Shown: one piece after another, positions 18,788 to 28,773 of the stretch | Layout: every line of letters starts with the position of its first letter | Numbering within the stretch: position 1 is the stretch's first letter | DNA from: Mobilicoccus massiliensis | Lineage (GTDB): Bacteria > Actinomycetota > Actinomycetes > Actinomycetales > Dermatophilaceae | DNA length: 64,000 nt | Direction of reading: 5' to 3' | Assembly: GCF_000826525.2 (NCBI RefSeq) | Contig: NZ_LN651329.1 | Location: 28,004-92,003 of the forward strand | Program-made: the position numbers and the translations under genes | Notes under the pieces: model-generated | The model's input: the letters and a program-made list of their open reading frames with translations, nothing else | What the model was told of the DNA's origin: nothing | Databases searched by the model: none

Positions 18788-20563
18788 ATGGCTCGCGAAA
18801 TCACGAAGATCGGTGTGATCGGACTCGGCACGATGGGTGCCGGAATCGTCGAGGTGTGTGCCCGCAGCGGGTTCGAGGTGGTCGGCGTCGAGATGAACGC
18901 CGCGGCCGTCGAGCGCGGGCGGGGCCACCTCGAGAACTCCACGGGCCGCGCGGTGCAGCGCGGCAAGATGTCCGAGGAGGATCAGGCGGCGCTGCTCGGC
19001 CGGGTCACGACGACCGACGACATGTCGGCGCTCGCCGACTGCGGGCTGGTCATCGAGGCGGTGCCCGAAAGCCTCGACATCAAGCGGTCGGTGTTCACCA
19101 CGCTCGACGGCATCGTCGGAGACGACGCGATCCTCGCGACGAACACCTCCAGCCTCTCGGTCACCGACATCGCGACGGCGACGAAGGACCCGAGCCGTGT
19201 CATCGGCCTCCACTTCTTCAACCCCGCCCCGGTGCAGAAGCTCGTCGAGATCATCGCGACGGTCATCACCTCGCCCGACGTGCTCGAAGACGTGCGTGCG
19301 CTCGCCGAGAAGCTCGGCAAGGAGCCCGTCGTCGTCGGCGACCAGGCCGGCTTCATCGCCAACCGTCTGCTGCTCGCCTACCTCAACCGGGCCGTCATGA
19401 TGTACGAGAATAAATACGCGAGCCGCGAGGACATCGACGCCGCGATGACGCTCGGCTGCGGCCTGCCCATGGGGCCGCTCGCGCTGCTCGACCTCATCGG
19501 TCTCGACGTGGCGTACGCCGTGCTCGACACGATCTACAAGGAGGGGCGCGACAAGCTCCACGCGCCCGCGCCGATGCTCAAGCAGATGATCACCGCGGGT
19601 CTGTTGGGCCGCAAGACCGGTCGCGGGTTCTACACCTACGAGAAGCCCGGCTCCGGCAAGGTGGTCGACGACCCGCAGACGCCCAGGCCCGCAGCCGACG
19701 GCAAGGGCATCCGCCCGATTCACAAGGTCGGCGTGGTCGGCAGCGGCACGATGGCCACCGGGATCGCCGAGGTCTTCGCCAAGGCCGGCTACCCGGTGCA
19801 GATGGTCTCGCGGCACAAGGGACGCGTGGAGGAGGCCTACGGCGCGATCCAGAAGTCGCTCGCCAAGGCCGTGCAGCGCGGCAAGCTCACCGACGAGGTG
19901 CGCGAGAAGGCGATCGCGTCGATCACGACGAGCGACTCCCTCGAGACCCTGGCCGACGTCGACATCGTCGACGAGGCCATCAGCGAGGAGCTCTCGACCA
20001 AGCAGGCGATGTTCGAGAACCTCGACGAGATCTGCAAGCCCGGTGCGATCCTCGCGACGACAACCTCGTCGCTGCCGGTCATCGAGGTGGCCGTCGCCAC
20101 CTCCCGCCCGGCCGACGTCATCGGCATGCACTTCTTCAACCCGGCGCAGGTGATGAAGCTCGTCGAGATCGTCTCCACGGTCGCGACCGCCGCCGACGTC
20201 GAGGCCACGATCGTCGACCTGTGCGACAAGATCGGCAAACGCGGCGTCGAGTGCGCCGACCGTTCGGGGTTCATCGTCAACTCGCTGTTGTTCCCCTACC
20301 TCAACGACGCGATCAAGATGCTCGAGGCGCACTACGCGACCACCGACGACATCGACCTGGCGATGAAGGCCGGATGTGGTTATCCGATGGGTCCGTTCGA
20401 GCTGCTCGACATCGTCGGCCTCGACGTCTCGCTCGCCATCCAGAGGGAGCTGTACCTCGAGTTCCGCGAGCGCGGCTTCGCTCCGGCCCCGCTGCTCGAG
20501 CACCTGGTCAAGGCCGGGTATCTCGGTCGCAAGTCCAAGCGGGGGTTCCGCACGTACGCCTGA
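18788..20563 (+). CDS. 3-hydroxyacyl-CoA dehydrogenase, tandem duplicated
   Basis: This is a 591-residue NAD-dependent 3-hydroxybutyryl/hydroxyacyl-CoA dehydrogenase made of two full copies fused head to tail. Copy one (about 1-285) has the Rossmann motif GLGTMGAG and catalytic [13 protein letters not shown]. Copy two (about 310-591) has GSGTMATG and [13 protein letters not shown]. Each ends with a (L/M)GPxxLLDxxGLDV helix and a GRKxxxGFxTY closure. Single-copy enzymes are about 285 residues. It probably makes or oxidises 3-hydroxybutyryl-CoA and fits between the thiolase at 25.8 kb and Ccr. The ATG at 18788 follows a weak ribosome site. A strong hairpin at 20591 ends transcription. Confidence 0.9.
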   Translation: MAREITKIGVIGLGTMGAGIVEVCARSGFEVVGVEMNAAAVERGRGHLENSTGRAVQRGKMSEEDQAALLGRVTTTDDMSALADCGLVIEAVPESLDIKRSVFTTLDGIVGDDAILATNTSSLSVTDIATATKDPSRVIGLHFFNPAPVQKLVEIIATVITSPDVLEDVRALAEKLGKEPVVVGDQAGFIANRLLLAYLNRAVMMYENKYASREDIDAAMTLGCGLPMGPLALLDLIGLDVAYAVLDTIYKEGRDKLHAPAPMLKQMITAGLLGRKTGRGFYTYEKPGSGKVVDDPQTPRPAADGKGIRPIHKVGVVGSGTMATGIAEVFAKAGYPVQMVSRHKGRVEEAYGAIQKSLAKAVQRGKLTDEVREKAIASITTSDSLETLADVDIVDEAISEELSTKQAMFENLDEICKPGAILATTTSSLPVIEVAVATSRPADVIGMHFFNPAQVMKLVEIVSTVATAADVEATIVDLCDKIGKRGVECADRSGFIVNSLLFPYLNDAIKMLEAHYATTDDIDLAMKAGCGYPMGPFELLDIVGLDVSLAIQRELYLEFRERGFAPAPLLEHLVKAGYLGRKSKRGFRTYA

Positions 20564-20590
20564 GCCGGGCCGTCGCGCTCACGGAATGCC

Positions 20591-20626
20591 GACGCCCCGC
20601 CACCTCCGAGGAGGTGGCGGGGCGTC
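20591..20626. terminator. Bidirectional hairpin terminator
   Basis: GACGCCCCGCCACCTC (20591-20606) pairs perfectly with GAGGTGGCGGGGCGTC (20611-20626) around a CGAG loop, between two convergent genes. There is no T-tract, as is common for actinobacterial hairpins. Confidence 0.75.
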
Positions 20627-20659
20627 GACGTTCTCGCGCGCGGCCGGCGCGAGACCGGT

Positions 20660-22843
20660 TCAGGGCGTGGCGCGCGAGGTGGCGGCGAGAGCGTCGCGCA
20701 GGGCGTCCATGCCGCTCTTGAGACGTTCGGTCGTGCGCGGCACCGACTTCCACCCCGGCACGTCGACGTGGAAGTTCGCGGGGCTGCCGGGGGTGCTCGA
20801 CTCGATCATCACGTCCATGCCGGTGACGGGGACGAGCGAGGGCTCGCCCAGGTCGGGGACGAGTCCCTGGCGCCCGGCGGGGTCGGCGAACGTGAGCATC
20901 GACCACGGCAGCCGGAGGCGCCACTCCATCGGCAGGGCGGGGTCGGGGCGCACGAGCTGCCACGTGGCCAGCGAGGTGTACGCCGGGCTCGCGGAGTCCC
21001 ACGTTCCCATGACGAGCTCGCCGACCTTCTGCATCTCCGCGGGGACGGCGTTGCGGCGGCCCGGGACCTCCATCGGCGGCGCGAGGGTGAGCTGCTCGAC
21101 GACCCATCCGCGCAGGTTGGCGCGGGGAAGGTACAGCGTGGGCAGACCGTCGAGACGCGCCGGGTCGAGGGTGCGGCGCACGTACATCGTCACGGTGCTC
21201 ATCGTGGGGACGAGGCGCAGAGCGACGTCGTAGTCGGCGTCGCCCGAGCCGCCGGGCAGGCGCAGACCGCTCGTGTCGTAGAGGCTGAAGCCCACGTCGA
21301 CCGGAGAGGTGACGCGGCGTGTGAAGTAGAACGTGATGTAGAAGTACGAGGCGTCGTGGTCGACGGCGACCTTCGTCATCTCGTCCTCCGGCGCCTCGTG
21401 CACGACCTTCGTGCCTCCGAGCGCGGAGTCGTGCGCGAGCAGACCGAACCACTGTCCGCTCGTCAGCGGGTCGTGGAACAGCGCGCGTCGCGCCGGGGCG
21501 ACGAGGCGCGACCGCGGCTCGGTCGGGGGCGAGGTGGCCGACCAGTCGTCGGTCCACGACGGCAGGAGGCCGCCGGCGATGCCGATCTCGCGGAACATCG
21601 TCAGCATGTCGGCGTTCGCGCGCATCGCCTGCTGCTCGGAGAGGAACCCCTCGGTGCGCCCGTTGGCGCCGGTACTGCTCTGGCCGAGCGAGGCCGGCAC
21701 ACCGAACTCCGTGATGAGCAGCGGCATGCCCTGGTGATGCGCGCGCAGGTCGAGCAGGTAGGCGCGATAGGGGTCACCGGTCTGATAGGAGGCCTGGTAG
21801 CGCAGGAACATCGGCGCGTACGGCATCGCCCGGTAGGCCGCGAACGTTCCGGCAGGCCACGCCGTGCGTGCCCCGATGTTGTTGACGTCGACGCCCACCT
21901 GGTCGTCGGTCGCGACCGGCTCCTCGGGGTGGGACAGGGGATCGGTGGCGGCGTGGTTGGCCGCGCCGATGGGGGCACACGAGCCCCGCTTCGCCTCGTG
22001 CGTGGCGAGTTCGTCCATGCGGGCGGCGATCCACGACTCCGTGGCACTCGCCTGCGGTGTCGAGATGAAGTAGGTGCCGGAGAACGGTCGGGCCTTGTTC
22101 TCGCGGTCGGTCGCGAGGACGACCCGTGGATCCCAGGGTGAGCCGACGACCCAGGCCGCCACCCAGCGCGACACGTCGCTGCGCCATCGCCCCGTCGGTC
22201 CGGTCGCCGAGGACGCGCGGCTGAGGTCGCCGTGGATCGCCGCACTCGTGTCGGCGATCTCGGCGCTGAGGGCCCGGCGCACCGCCGAGCCGAGGGGTGC
22301 GGGCTTGTCCACCGGCGCCCGCAGCGCATCGATCGTGACCCCCTGCACGAGGTAGAGCGGGGCGTCGGGGTGGGCCTTGTTGTAGGCGAGCAGCTCGTCG
22401 TAGAGGGCGGGCGCCTGCAGTGAGTCCAGACGCACGGCCCGGATGCCGGTCTCGCCCATCATCGTCAACCACCGGCGGTAGTCGGCGGCCTTGGGCGCGA
22501 AGTCCTCGGGCAGGTGCCCGGGCAGCACCGCCGTGAGACCGACGCCGGCGAGGAACGACCGATCGCCGTCGAGGGTGTGCAGCAGCAGCTGTTCGCCCTG
22601 CTGGGAGGCCGTGACCGACAGCTTTCCGACCTTCGTCGGGTTGGGCGCCCAGGAGTCGTTGTCGAGGGTGGGAGAACCCGTCGGGCTCGCCGGTGTGGTC
22701 GGCCTGGCGGAGGTCGTGGAGGTCGTCGACGTGGCCGGCGCGGGGGACTGCCCGGTGCACCCGGAGAACAACGCGACGGCCCCGGCCGCGAGAGCGCTCG
22801 TCCGCATGAAGTCGCGACGCGAGGGGAGGCGGGGGTCGGTCAT
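20660..22843 (-). CDS. Tat-exported lipoprotein with a glycosidase-like barrel
   Basis: This is a 727-residue secreted protein. The N-terminus SRRDFMR is a twin-arginine signal, followed by a hydrophobic stretch and the lipobox LFSGC, so it is likely Tat-exported and lipid-anchored. A Thr/Ser/Pro linker follows. The middle (about 90-430) resembles a TIM-barrel glycoside hydrolase: AVRLDSL, FLRYQASYQ and LLITEFGVPASLG, the last like the strand-7 catalytic Glu of clan GH-A. The C-terminal part (about 450-700) looks beta-sandwich-like (YFYITFYF, WRLRLPWSMLTF). Substrate unknown. The ATG start at 22843 is preceded by AGGAGGACCCG, a strong ribosome site; a longer frame upstream is not coding-like. 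Confidence 0.75.
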   Translation of the reverse strand: MTDPRLPSRRDFMRTSALAAGAVALFSGCTGQSPAPATSTTSTTSARPTTPASPTGSPTLDNDSWAPNPTKVGKLSVTASQQGEQLLLHTLDGDRSFLAGVGLTAVLPGHLPEDFAPKAADYRRWLTMMGETGIRAVRLDSLQAPALYDELLAYNKAHPDAPLYLVQGVTIDALRAPVDKPAPLGSAVRRALSAEIADTSAAIHGDLSRASSATGPTGRWRSDVSRWVAAWVVGSPWDPRVVLATDRENKARPFSGTYFISTPQASATESWIAARMDELATHEAKRGSCAPIGAANHAATDPLSHPEEPVATDDQVGVDVNNIGARTAWPAGTFAAYRAMPYAPMFLRYQASYQTGDPYRAYLLDLRAHHQGMPLLITEFGVPASLGQSSTGANGRTEGFLSEQQAMRANADMLTMFREIGIAGGLLPSWTDDWSATSPPTEPRSRLVAPARRALFHDPLTSGQWFGLLAHDSALGGTKVVHEAPEDEMTKVAVDHDASYFYITFYFTRRVTSPVDVGFSLYDTSGLRLPGGSGDADYDVALRLVPTMSTVTMYVRRTLDPARLDGLPTLYLPRANLRGWVVEQLTLAPPMEVPGRRNAVPAEMQKVGELVMGTWDSASPAYTSLATWQLVRPDPALPMEWRLRLPWSMLTFADPAGRQGLVPDLGEPSLVPVTGMDVMIESSTPGSPANFHVDVPGWKSVPRTTERLKSGMDALRDALAATSRATP

Positions 22844-22899
22844 CGGGTCCTCCTGACACGGCTGATCGAGCGGTGGGCCGTGGTGGGCAGAATGTGGTC

Positions 22900-23196
22900 G
22901 TGCCACGAGCCAACCGACGCCGCCGCGACGAGCGGGGCCTGCATCCCGGACTGTTCGTCCGAGAGTTGCGCGAGCAGTTCGACGGCACGACGTGGGTCGT
23001 GCGAGAGGTGACGGGCCGTGATCCCGGGCGCCGGTACGTGTGCCCGGGGTGCCAGCAGAGCTTCTCCGGAGGGTCGTCGCACGTCGTCGTGTGGCCCGAG
23101 AGCGGCCTCGGAGCGGGTGTCTCGGGACGCCGACACTGGCACACGTCGTGCTGGCGCGCCCGTCATCGACGACCACCGCGAGGCTCCTACCGCTGA
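22900..23196 (+). CDS. Small zinc-ribbon protein, conserved in actinobacteria
   Basis: This is a 98-residue basic protein starting at GTG 22900 (PRANRRRRDER). It has a CPGC knuckle (RRYVCPGCQQSF) and a downstream HWHTSCW, together forming a likely Zn site. WVVREVTG and HVVVWPESGLG complete a pattern I know from small actinobacterial proteins often labelled ATP/GTP-binding without real nucleotide motifs. Function unknown. It is divergent from the lipoprotein gene with 56 bases between them. Confidence 0.7.
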   Translation: MPRANRRRRDERGLHPGLFVRELREQFDGTTWVVREVTGRDPGRRYVCPGCQQSFSGGSSHVVVWPESGLGAGVSGRRHWHTSCWRARHRRPPRGSYR

Positions 23197-23543
23197 CGCG
23201 CGTGGTCGCACTCGTCCACCCCCGGGCCGTTCAGAACTCGTGAAGATTCGCGCCGGTCGATCGATCGGCGGCGCGGGCCCCGGGTCGTGGGCGAAGGCCC
23301 GTCGCCGCGCGGCTCCGGCCGAGCCTACTACGCCGCACGTCCTGGTCATGTGCCCGACTCGGCGAGGGTGAGCCACTCGACGCCCCTCGCGCACGAGGCA
23401 GTGGGCGAGCTCACGTGAGGATTACGCCGGGGTCACGGCGGGAGACGACGAGACGACGAGACGACGGGAGAGACGACGACGGCCCGCCGCCCGCGAGTGC
23501 GGGAGGCGGGCCGGTCGTGGCGGTCGGGGCGATCGCCGATCCG
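23197..23543. other. Intergenic region, no gene seen
   Basis: These 347 bases between the zinc-ribbon gene and the ccr stop hold no convincing reading frame. They contain a low-complexity GACGAGAC run (about 23447-23480) and the hairpin at 23481-23512. Confidence 0.6.
23481..23512 (-). terminator. Hairpin terminator downstream of ccr
   Basis: GGCCCGCC and GGCGGGCC pair, with an inner CCCGC/GCGGG stem around GAGT, beginning 31 bases after the ccr stop. One mismatch separates the two stem blocks. Confidence 0.65.
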
Positions 23544-24881
23544 TCAGATGTTGCGGAAGCGGTTGATCGCGTCGAGGTGCGGCTCGCGGCGCTCGGGCAT
23601 CGTCACGCCGAGGCCCTCCTTGGGGGCCAGGCACAGCACACCGACCTTGCCCTGGTGGGCGTTGCGGTGCACGTCCTGCGCGGCCTGACCGACCTCGTTC
23701 ATCGGGTAGGTCTTGGAGAGGGTCGGGTGGATGAGCCGGCGGCGGATGAGGCTGTTGGCCTCCCAGGCCTCGCGGTAGTTGGCGAAGTGGCTGGAGATGA
23801 TGCGCTTGAGGTTCATCCACAGGAACCGGTTGTCGTACTCGTGCATGTACCCCGAGGTGGACGCGCACGTGACGATCGTGCCGCCCTTGCGAGCGACGTA
23901 GACCGACGCACCGAACGTCTCGCGCCCCGGGTGTTCGAAGACGATGTCGACGTCGTGCCCGCGGGTGAGTTCACGGATGTCCTTGCCGAACCGGCGCCAC
24001 TCCTTGGGGTCCTGGGTCTTCTCGTCCTTCCAGAACCGGTAGCCCATCTCGTTGCGGTCGATGACGTGCTCGGCGCCCATGCGGCGGCAGATCTCGGCCT
24101 TCTCGGGCGAGGAGACGACGCACACCGGGGTGGCGCCGCCGGCGAGGGCCATCTGGGTGGCGTAGGAGCCGAGGCCGCCGCTGGCGCCCCAGATGAGGAC
24201 GCGGTCGCCGAGCTTCATGCCGGCGCCGTTCTTGCTGATGAGCTGACGGTAGGCAGTGGAGTTGACGAGGCCGGGGCTCGCCGCCTCCTCCCACGTGAGG
24301 TGCTCGGGCTTGGGCATGAGCTGGTTGGCCTTGACGATCGCGAGCTGGGCGAGCCCGCCGAAGTTCGTCTCGAAGCCCCAGATGCGCTGCTCGGGGTCGA
24401 GCATCGTGTCGTTGTGGCCGTCGTGGTGCTCGAGCTCGACGCTGAGGCAGTGCGCGACGCACTCCTGGCCGGGCTTCCACAGGTGCACGCCGGGGCCCGT
24501 GCGCAGCACGACGCCCGAGAGGTCGGAACCGACGATGTGGTAGGGCAGGTCGTGCCGCTTGGCGACGTCCGACAACCGGCCGTACCGCTCGAGGAACCCG
24601 AACGTGGGTACGGGCTCGAAGATCGAGGTCCACACGGTGTTGTAGTTGACCGAGCTCGCCATGACCGCGACGAGCGCCTCACCGGGCGCGAGCTCGGGCA
24701 GCGGAACCTCGTCGACGTGGAGGCTCTTGCGGGGGTCCTTCTCCTTGCTGGGCACCCCCTCGAACATGTCGACCTCGTCCTTGCGGACGACCACGGCCTT
24801 GAACGACTCCGGTACCGAGAGGCCCGCGTAGGTCTCCTCGCTCCGGTCGCCGGACATGATGGCGTCGAGAATCTCCTGCAT
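23544..24881 (-). CDS. ccrA: Crotonyl-CoA carboxylase/reductase
   Basis: This is a 445-residue NADPH-dependent enzyme that reductively carboxylates crotonyl-CoA to ethylmalonyl-CoA, the key step of the ethylmalonyl-CoA pathway. It belongs to the MDR superfamily, with the nucleotide motif WGASGGLGSYATQ near residue 230. Residues associated with CO2 binding in characterised enzymes are present: the Asn in VNYNTVW, Phe-Glu in WGFETNF, and the His in SSHFANYREAWEAN. This supports carboxylation rather than plain reduction. The ATG at 24881 follows GGAGAG and gives the usual N-terminus; an upstream in-frame extension is rejected. Together with epimerase, Ecm and MeaB it defines the pathway. Confidence 0.93.
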   Translation of the reverse strand: MQEILDAIMSGDRSEETYAGLSVPESFKAVVVRKDEVDMFEGVPSKEKDPRKSLHVDEVPLPELAPGEALVAVMASSVNYNTVWTSIFEPVPTFGFLERYGRLSDVAKRHDLPYHIVGSDLSGVVLRTGPGVHLWKPGQECVAHCLSVELEHHDGHNDTMLDPEQRIWGFETNFGGLAQLAIVKANQLMPKPEHLTWEEAASPGLVNSTAYRQLISKNGAGMKLGDRVLIWGASGGLGSYATQMALAGGATPVCVVSSPEKAEICRRMGAEHVIDRNEMGYRFWKDEKTQDPKEWRRFGKDIRELTRGHDVDIVFEHPGRETFGASVYVARKGGTIVTCASTSGYMHEYDNRFLWMNLKRIISSHFANYREAWEANSLIRRRLIHPTLSKTYPMNEVGQAAQDVHRNAHQGKVGVLCLAPKEGLGVTMPERREPHLDAINRFRNI

Positions 24882-25103
24882 GGCCTCTCCTTCGGCTCGT
24901 CCTCGAGTCAACGACGTGGACCGGCACGTGGGCCGGATCCTCAGGTTCACCTTCCCGGCACGGGGGCCGAGGCGGGAGTAGGGGAGCGGGTGAGCTTCAT
25001 CACCAGCACTGCCGACGCCCCGCCCCGGGGTGCGAACAGGCGGCCCGTCCCCCGCCTCCTCGGCCGGGACGAGCCGCCTGCTCGGCGCGTCGATCGGGTG
25101 GGG

Positions 25104-25541
25104 TCAGTGCATGCCCTCGGGGTTGGGCTCGACGAGCTCGACGAGCACACCGCCCGCGTCCTTGGGGTGGATGAAGTTGATGCGGCTGCCCGCGGTGCCG
25201 CGCTTGGGCTCGGGGTAGAGCAGACGCAGACCGCGCTCCTTGAGCGTCTCGCAGACCTCGTCGATGTTCTCGACGCGGTAGGCCATCTGCTGGATGCCGA
25301 CGCCGCTCTTGTCGATGAACTTGGCGATCGTGGAGTTCTCGTTCAGCGGGGCGAGGAGCTGGATGCACGAGGTCGAGTCGCCGACCTCCATCATCGCCTC
25401 GGCGACGCCCTGCTCCTCGTTGATCTCGCGGTGGGCCATCTTCATGCCGTACTTCTCCTCGTAGAAGGCGATGGCCTCGTCGAGGTCGCGGACGGCGATG
25501 CCGACATGGTCGATGTGCGTGAACAGTCCCTGTGCGCTCAT
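25104..25541 (-). CDS. Methylmalonyl/ethylmalonyl-CoA epimerase
   Basis: This is a 145-residue VOC-fold metalloenzyme interconverting the (2S) and (2R) epimers of methylmalonyl- and ethylmalonyl-CoA. It has the paired beta-alpha-beta motifs starting [20 protein letters not shown] (metal His near residue 12), then [16 protein letters not shown] and a C-terminal [10 protein letters not shown] carrying the metal-binding Glu. Length is typical. The ATG at 25541 has GGAGAC directly before it. It lies between ccr and the divergent thiolase, and shares the same strand as ccr, 222 bases upstream of it. Confidence 0.92.
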   Translation of the reverse strand: MSAQGLFTHIDHVGIAVRDLDEAIAFYEEKYGMKMAHREINEEQGVAEAMMEVGDSTSCIQLLAPLNENSTIAKFIDKSGVGIQQMAYRVENIDEVCETLKERGLRLLYPEPKRGTAGSRINFIHPKDAGGVLVELVEPNPEGMH

Positions 25542-25704
25542 GTCTCCAGGGTAGGAGCGCCGGCGTCCGCGCAGGGCGATCGCGGGCGGATCGGGGACGA
25601 ACGGCCCGCCCCGCACGTCGCCCGTGCCCGCCCGTGCCCGCCCGAACCGCGAGACAGCCGGCCGGTGGGCCGGGCAGTGCGTCGAGGCTGTCGGAGCACA
25701 CCCC

Positions 25705-25753
25705 TACAGTGGGGGCGCTGTCACCGACGACCCAGTCAAAGACGACCCAGTCA
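25705..25753 (+). promoter_or_regulatory. Candidate thiolase promoter with 13-bp direct repeats
   Basis: TACAGT at 25705-25710 fits a -10 element. Two exact GACGACCCAGTCA copies follow at 25726-25738 and 25741-25753 in the leader. The repeat may be an operator; nothing else supports that. Confidence 0.35.
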
Positions 25754-25777
25754 GGCACGACACGGAGGCCATCGCAC

Positions 25778-26986
25778 ATGACCGATTCATCCAACCGTCC
25801 GACCACCGTCATCGTCGATGGGGCGCGCACCCCGATCGGTCGGCTCCTCGGCTCGCTCGCGGGATTCACCGGTGCCGATCTCGGCGGCGTCGCCATTCGG
25901 GCCGCACTCGAGAAGTCCGGGGTGAAGCCCGAGCAGGTCGACTACGTCATCATGGGCCAGGTGTTGACCGCAGGCGCGGGTCAGATCCCCGCCCGCCAGG
26001 CCGCCACCAAGGCGGGCATCCCGATGAACGTTCCCGCGCTCACGATCAACAAGGTGTGCCTCTCCGGGCTCGACGCGATCGCGCTCGCCGACCAGCTCAT
26101 CCGTGCGGGTGAGTTCGACATCGTCGTCGCCGGCGGCCAGGAGTCGATGACCCAGGCCCCGCACCTGCTCGCCAAGAGCCGTTCGGGCTTCAAGTACGGC
26201 GACGTCACGATGAAGGACCACATGGACTACGACGGTCTGTGGGACGCCTTCACCGACCAGGGCATGGGCAACCTCACCGAGAGCGGCAACAGCGGTGACG
26301 CCGAGGTCAGCCGCGAAGAGCAGGACGCCTACTCGGCGCGGAGTCACCAGCGCGCCGCGAAGGGCTGGGAGGACGGGGTCTTCGACGACGAGGTCGTGCC
26401 GGTCTCCATCCCGCAGCGCAAGGGCGACCCGGTGCAGTTCACCAAGGACGAGGGCATCCGCCCCGACACCACGGCCGAGAGCCTGGGCAAGCTGCGTCCG
26501 GCCTTCGGCAAGGACGGCACGATCACGGCCGGCTCGGCCTCGCAGATCAGCGACGGCGCGTGCGCGGTCGTCGTCATGAGCAAGGCCAAGGCCGAGGAGC
26601 TCGGCCTGCAGTGGCTCGCCGAGATCGGTGCGCACGGCGTCGTCGCCGGGCCCGACTCCACGCTGCAGCTGCAGCCGTCGAACGCGATCGTCGAGGCCTG
26701 CCGCAAGGAGGGCATCGAGCCCGGCGACCTCGATCTCGTCGAGATCAACGAGGCGTTCGCCGCCGTCGGCGTCGCCTCGGCGCGTGCGCTCGGGCTGTCG
26801 GACGACAAGGTCAACGTCAACGGCGGGGCCATCGCGGTGGGCCACCCGATCGGCATGTCGGGTGCGCGCATCACGCTGCACGTCGCCAAGGAGCTCGCGC
26901 GCCGCGGCGGCGGCGTGGGTGCCGCCTCGCTGTGTGGTGGCGGCGGTCAGGGCGACGCGTTGATCGTCCGGGTCCCGAAGAACTGA
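25778..26986 (+). CDS. Acetyl-CoA C-acetyltransferase (thiolase)
   Basis: This is a 402-residue biosynthetic-type thiolase condensing two acetyl-CoA to acetoacetyl-CoA. The acyl-accepting Cys94 lies in [11 protein letters not shown], the catalytic His in [16 protein letters not shown], and the second Cys in [11 protein letters not shown] near the C-terminus. These are the three expected residues. The ATG start at 25778 follows CACGGAGGCC; the frame is open further upstream but without thiolase similarity. It is the likely entry step to the ethylmalonyl-CoA pathway or to polyhydroxybutyrate, with the dehydrogenase at 18.8 kb as next enzyme. meaB follows after a hairpin at 27002. Confidence 0.92.
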   Translation: MTDSSNRPTTVIVDGARTPIGRLLGSLAGFTGADLGGVAIRAALEKSGVKPEQVDYVIMGQVLTAGAGQIPARQAATKAGIPMNVPALTINKVCLSGLDAIALADQLIRAGEFDIVVAGGQESMTQAPHLLAKSRSGFKYGDVTMKDHMDYDGLWDAFTDQGMGNLTESGNSGDAEVSREEQDAYSARSHQRAAKGWEDGVFDDEVVPVSIPQRKGDPVQFTKDEGIRPDTTAESLGKLRPAFGKDGTITAGSASQISDGACAVVVMSKAKAEELGLQWLAEIGAHGVVAGPDSTLQLQPSNAIVEACRKEGIEPGDLDLVEINEAFAAVGVASARALGLSDDKVNVNGGAIAVGHPIGMSGARITLHVAKELARRGGGVGAASLCGGGGQGDALIVRVPKN

Positions 26987-27001
26987 TCGCTGGGGCATGC
27001 T

Positions 27002-27033
27002 GGACCGGTGGGCAGGTTCCTGCTCACCGGTCC
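27002..27033 (+). terminator. Hairpin after the thiolase gene
   Basis: GGACCGGTG and GCAGG pair with CCTGC and CACCGGTCC across one G-T wobble, 15 bases after the thiolase stop. Confidence 0.6.
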
Positions 27034-27124
27034 GGCCTCCGCATCTTCCGTACCTTCCGCACATCCACTGCCGACGCCGGTCGCTGTAGTCCGCACTCGA
27101 GACCCCGAATGAGGTAGTTCACCG

Positions 27125-28084
27125 ATGGCCCGTCAGGTCGACGTCCCCGCACTCGTGGAGAACGCGCGAAAGGGTTCGCCGCGTGCCGTGGCGAGGCTCA
27201 TCTCGCTCGTCGAGGACGGGCACCCGGCGTTGCGCGACATCATGGCCGCGCTCGCGCCGCACACGGGGCACGCGCACATCATCGGCATCACCGGCAGCCC
27301 GGGCGTCGGCAAGTCGACGTCGACGAACGCGCTGGTCACCGCGCTGCGCAAGCAGGGTAAGCGGGTCGGCGTGCTCGCGGTCGACCCGAGCTCGCCGTTC
27401 TCCGGGGGAGCCCTGCTCGGTGACCGGGTCCGCATGCAGGATCACGCCCTCGACCCCGAGGTCTACATCCGCTCGCTCGCGAGCCGCGGCCACCTCGGTG
27501 GCCTCTCGGCCGCGACCCCCCAGGCGATGCGCGTGCTCGACGCCGCGGGCTGCGACGTCATCCTCGTCGAGACCGTCGGTGTCGGTCAGAGCGAGGTCGA
27601 GATCGTCGGCATGGCCGACACCACCCTCGTCCTGCTCGCCCCGGGCATGGGCGACGGCATCCAGGCCGCCAAGGCGGGCATCCTCGAGATCGGTGACGTG
27701 TTCGTCGTCAACAAGGCCGACCGCGACGGAGCCGACGCGACGGTGCGCGACATCCGCCACATGATCAGCCTCGGCGATCGCACCGAGCCCAACCTGTGGC
27801 GCCCGCCGGTCCTCAAGACCATCGCCGACCGCATGCAGGGGGTCGAGGAGGTCATCGAGGGCATCGAGAAGCACCAGGCGTGGATGGCCGAACACGGCGA
27901 ACTCGACCGTCGCCGTCGCGCCCGCGCCACCGAGGAGATCGAGTCGATCGTCCTCGCCCAGCTGCGGGCGCGTATGGGCGACCTGCGCGACGGCCACGGC
28001 ATCGACGACCTGGCGGGCGATGTCGTCGCCGGCCGCACCGACACCTATCGGGCCGCCGACGAGGTGCTCGCCGCCCTCACCTGA
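27125..28084 (+). CDS. meaB: MeaB-type GTPase chaperone of B12-dependent mutases
   Basis: This is a 319-residue G3E-family GTPase that loads and protects adenosylcobalamin in acyl-CoA mutases. Walker A is TGSPGVGKST (about 56-65). DPSSPFSGGALLGDRVRM (about 88-104) is diagnostic of MeaB/ArgK. The switch region is ILVETVGVGQSEVE, the base-specificity motif is NKAD near 198, and a C-terminal dimerisation helix follows. Length and order are normal. It is placed after the thiolase and before a MarR regulator on the same strand. It most likely serves both Ecm and the mutase large subunit at 30.3 kb. Confidence 0.93.
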   Translation: MARQVDVPALVENARKGSPRAVARLISLVEDGHPALRDIMAALAPHTGHAHIIGITGSPGVGKSTSTNALVTALRKQGKRVGVLAVDPSSPFSGGALLGDRVRMQDHALDPEVYIRSLASRGHLGGLSAATPQAMRVLDAAGCDVILVETVGVGQSEVEIVGMADTTLVLLAPGMGDGIQAAKAGILEIGDVFVVNKADRDGADATVRDIRHMISLGDRTEPNLWRPPVLKTIADRMQGVEEVIEGIEKHQAWMAEHGELDRRRRARATEEIESIVLAQLRARMGDLRDGHGIDDLAGDVVAGRTDTYRAADEVLAALT

Positions 28085-28177
28085 TCGTCGGCCGGGCCTG
28101 GCTCGCGGGGCGTCGCGCACGGCGACGACGCCGGGCCCGGGATCGTCGTGGGTCCGGTGAACAGTAGGCTGACCTGC

Positions 28178-28705
28178 ATGAAGTCATCTCGCACGCTCGC
28201 GTTCGACCCGATCCGCCGGGCGGCCGTGCTGTGGGAGCGCACGTGGGGGCGAGCCTCGGCGCCGCAGTCGATGGCGACGGCCACCTCGGTCATGCGGGTG
28301 CAGCAGTTGCTGCTCGCCGACTTCGACGCCGAACTGGCCGAGTTCGACCTCACCTTCCCTCGGTTCGAGGCGCTGGTGCTGTTGACCTTCAGCCGGGAGG
28401 GGCGGCTGCCCATGAGCAAGGTGGGGGAGCGGCTCATGGTGCATCCGACCTCGGCGACGAGCGTGATCCAGCGACTCGCGTCGCAGGGCTTCGTCGAGCG
28501 CGTGCCCAACCCGCTGGACGGGCGCGGCACGCTCGCGGTCATCACCCCGGCGGGCCGCGCCGTCGCCGAGCGGGGTATGGCCAAGCTCGTCGACTCCGGG
28601 TTCGGGGTCGCCGCGCTCACGGGCCCCGAACGGGTCGAGTTGTTCCGGCTGCTCGAGAAGATCCGCCGCCACCACGGCGACTTCGACGCGCTGGAAGGTG
28701 CGTAG
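28178..28705 (+). CDS. MarR-family transcriptional regulator
   Basis: This is a 175-residue winged-helix regulator. The core (about 50-150) has FPRFEALVLLTFSREGRLPMSKVGERL, the recognition helix HPTSATSVIQRLASQGFVER, and the wing NPLDGRGTLAVITPAGR, with dimerisation helices at both ends. ATG 28178 was chosen because a TAGGCT -10-like element lies just upstream, giving a very short leader. It follows meaB on the same strand by 93 bases and may control the acyl-CoA genes around it. Ligand unknown. Confidence 0.85.
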   Translation: MKSSRTLAFDPIRRAAVLWERTWGRASAPQSMATATSVMRVQQLLLADFDAELAEFDLTFPRFEALVLLTFSREGRLPMSKVGERLMVHPTSATSVIQRLASQGFVERVPNPLDGRGTLAVITPAGRAVAERGMAKLVDSGFGVAALTGPERVELFRLLEKIRRHHGDFDALEGA

Positions 28706-28773
28706 GTCGCGGCCTGCGGCCCTGACCGGCCACGCGCGCCGGTGGATCAGAGCTCACGGGTCATGCTCGCGGG

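Noticed and set aside
18230..20503. 757-residue minus-strand frame over the dehydrogenase
   Set aside because: Antisense of the tandem dehydrogenase, with only its tail overlapping the true nucS in a wrong frame.
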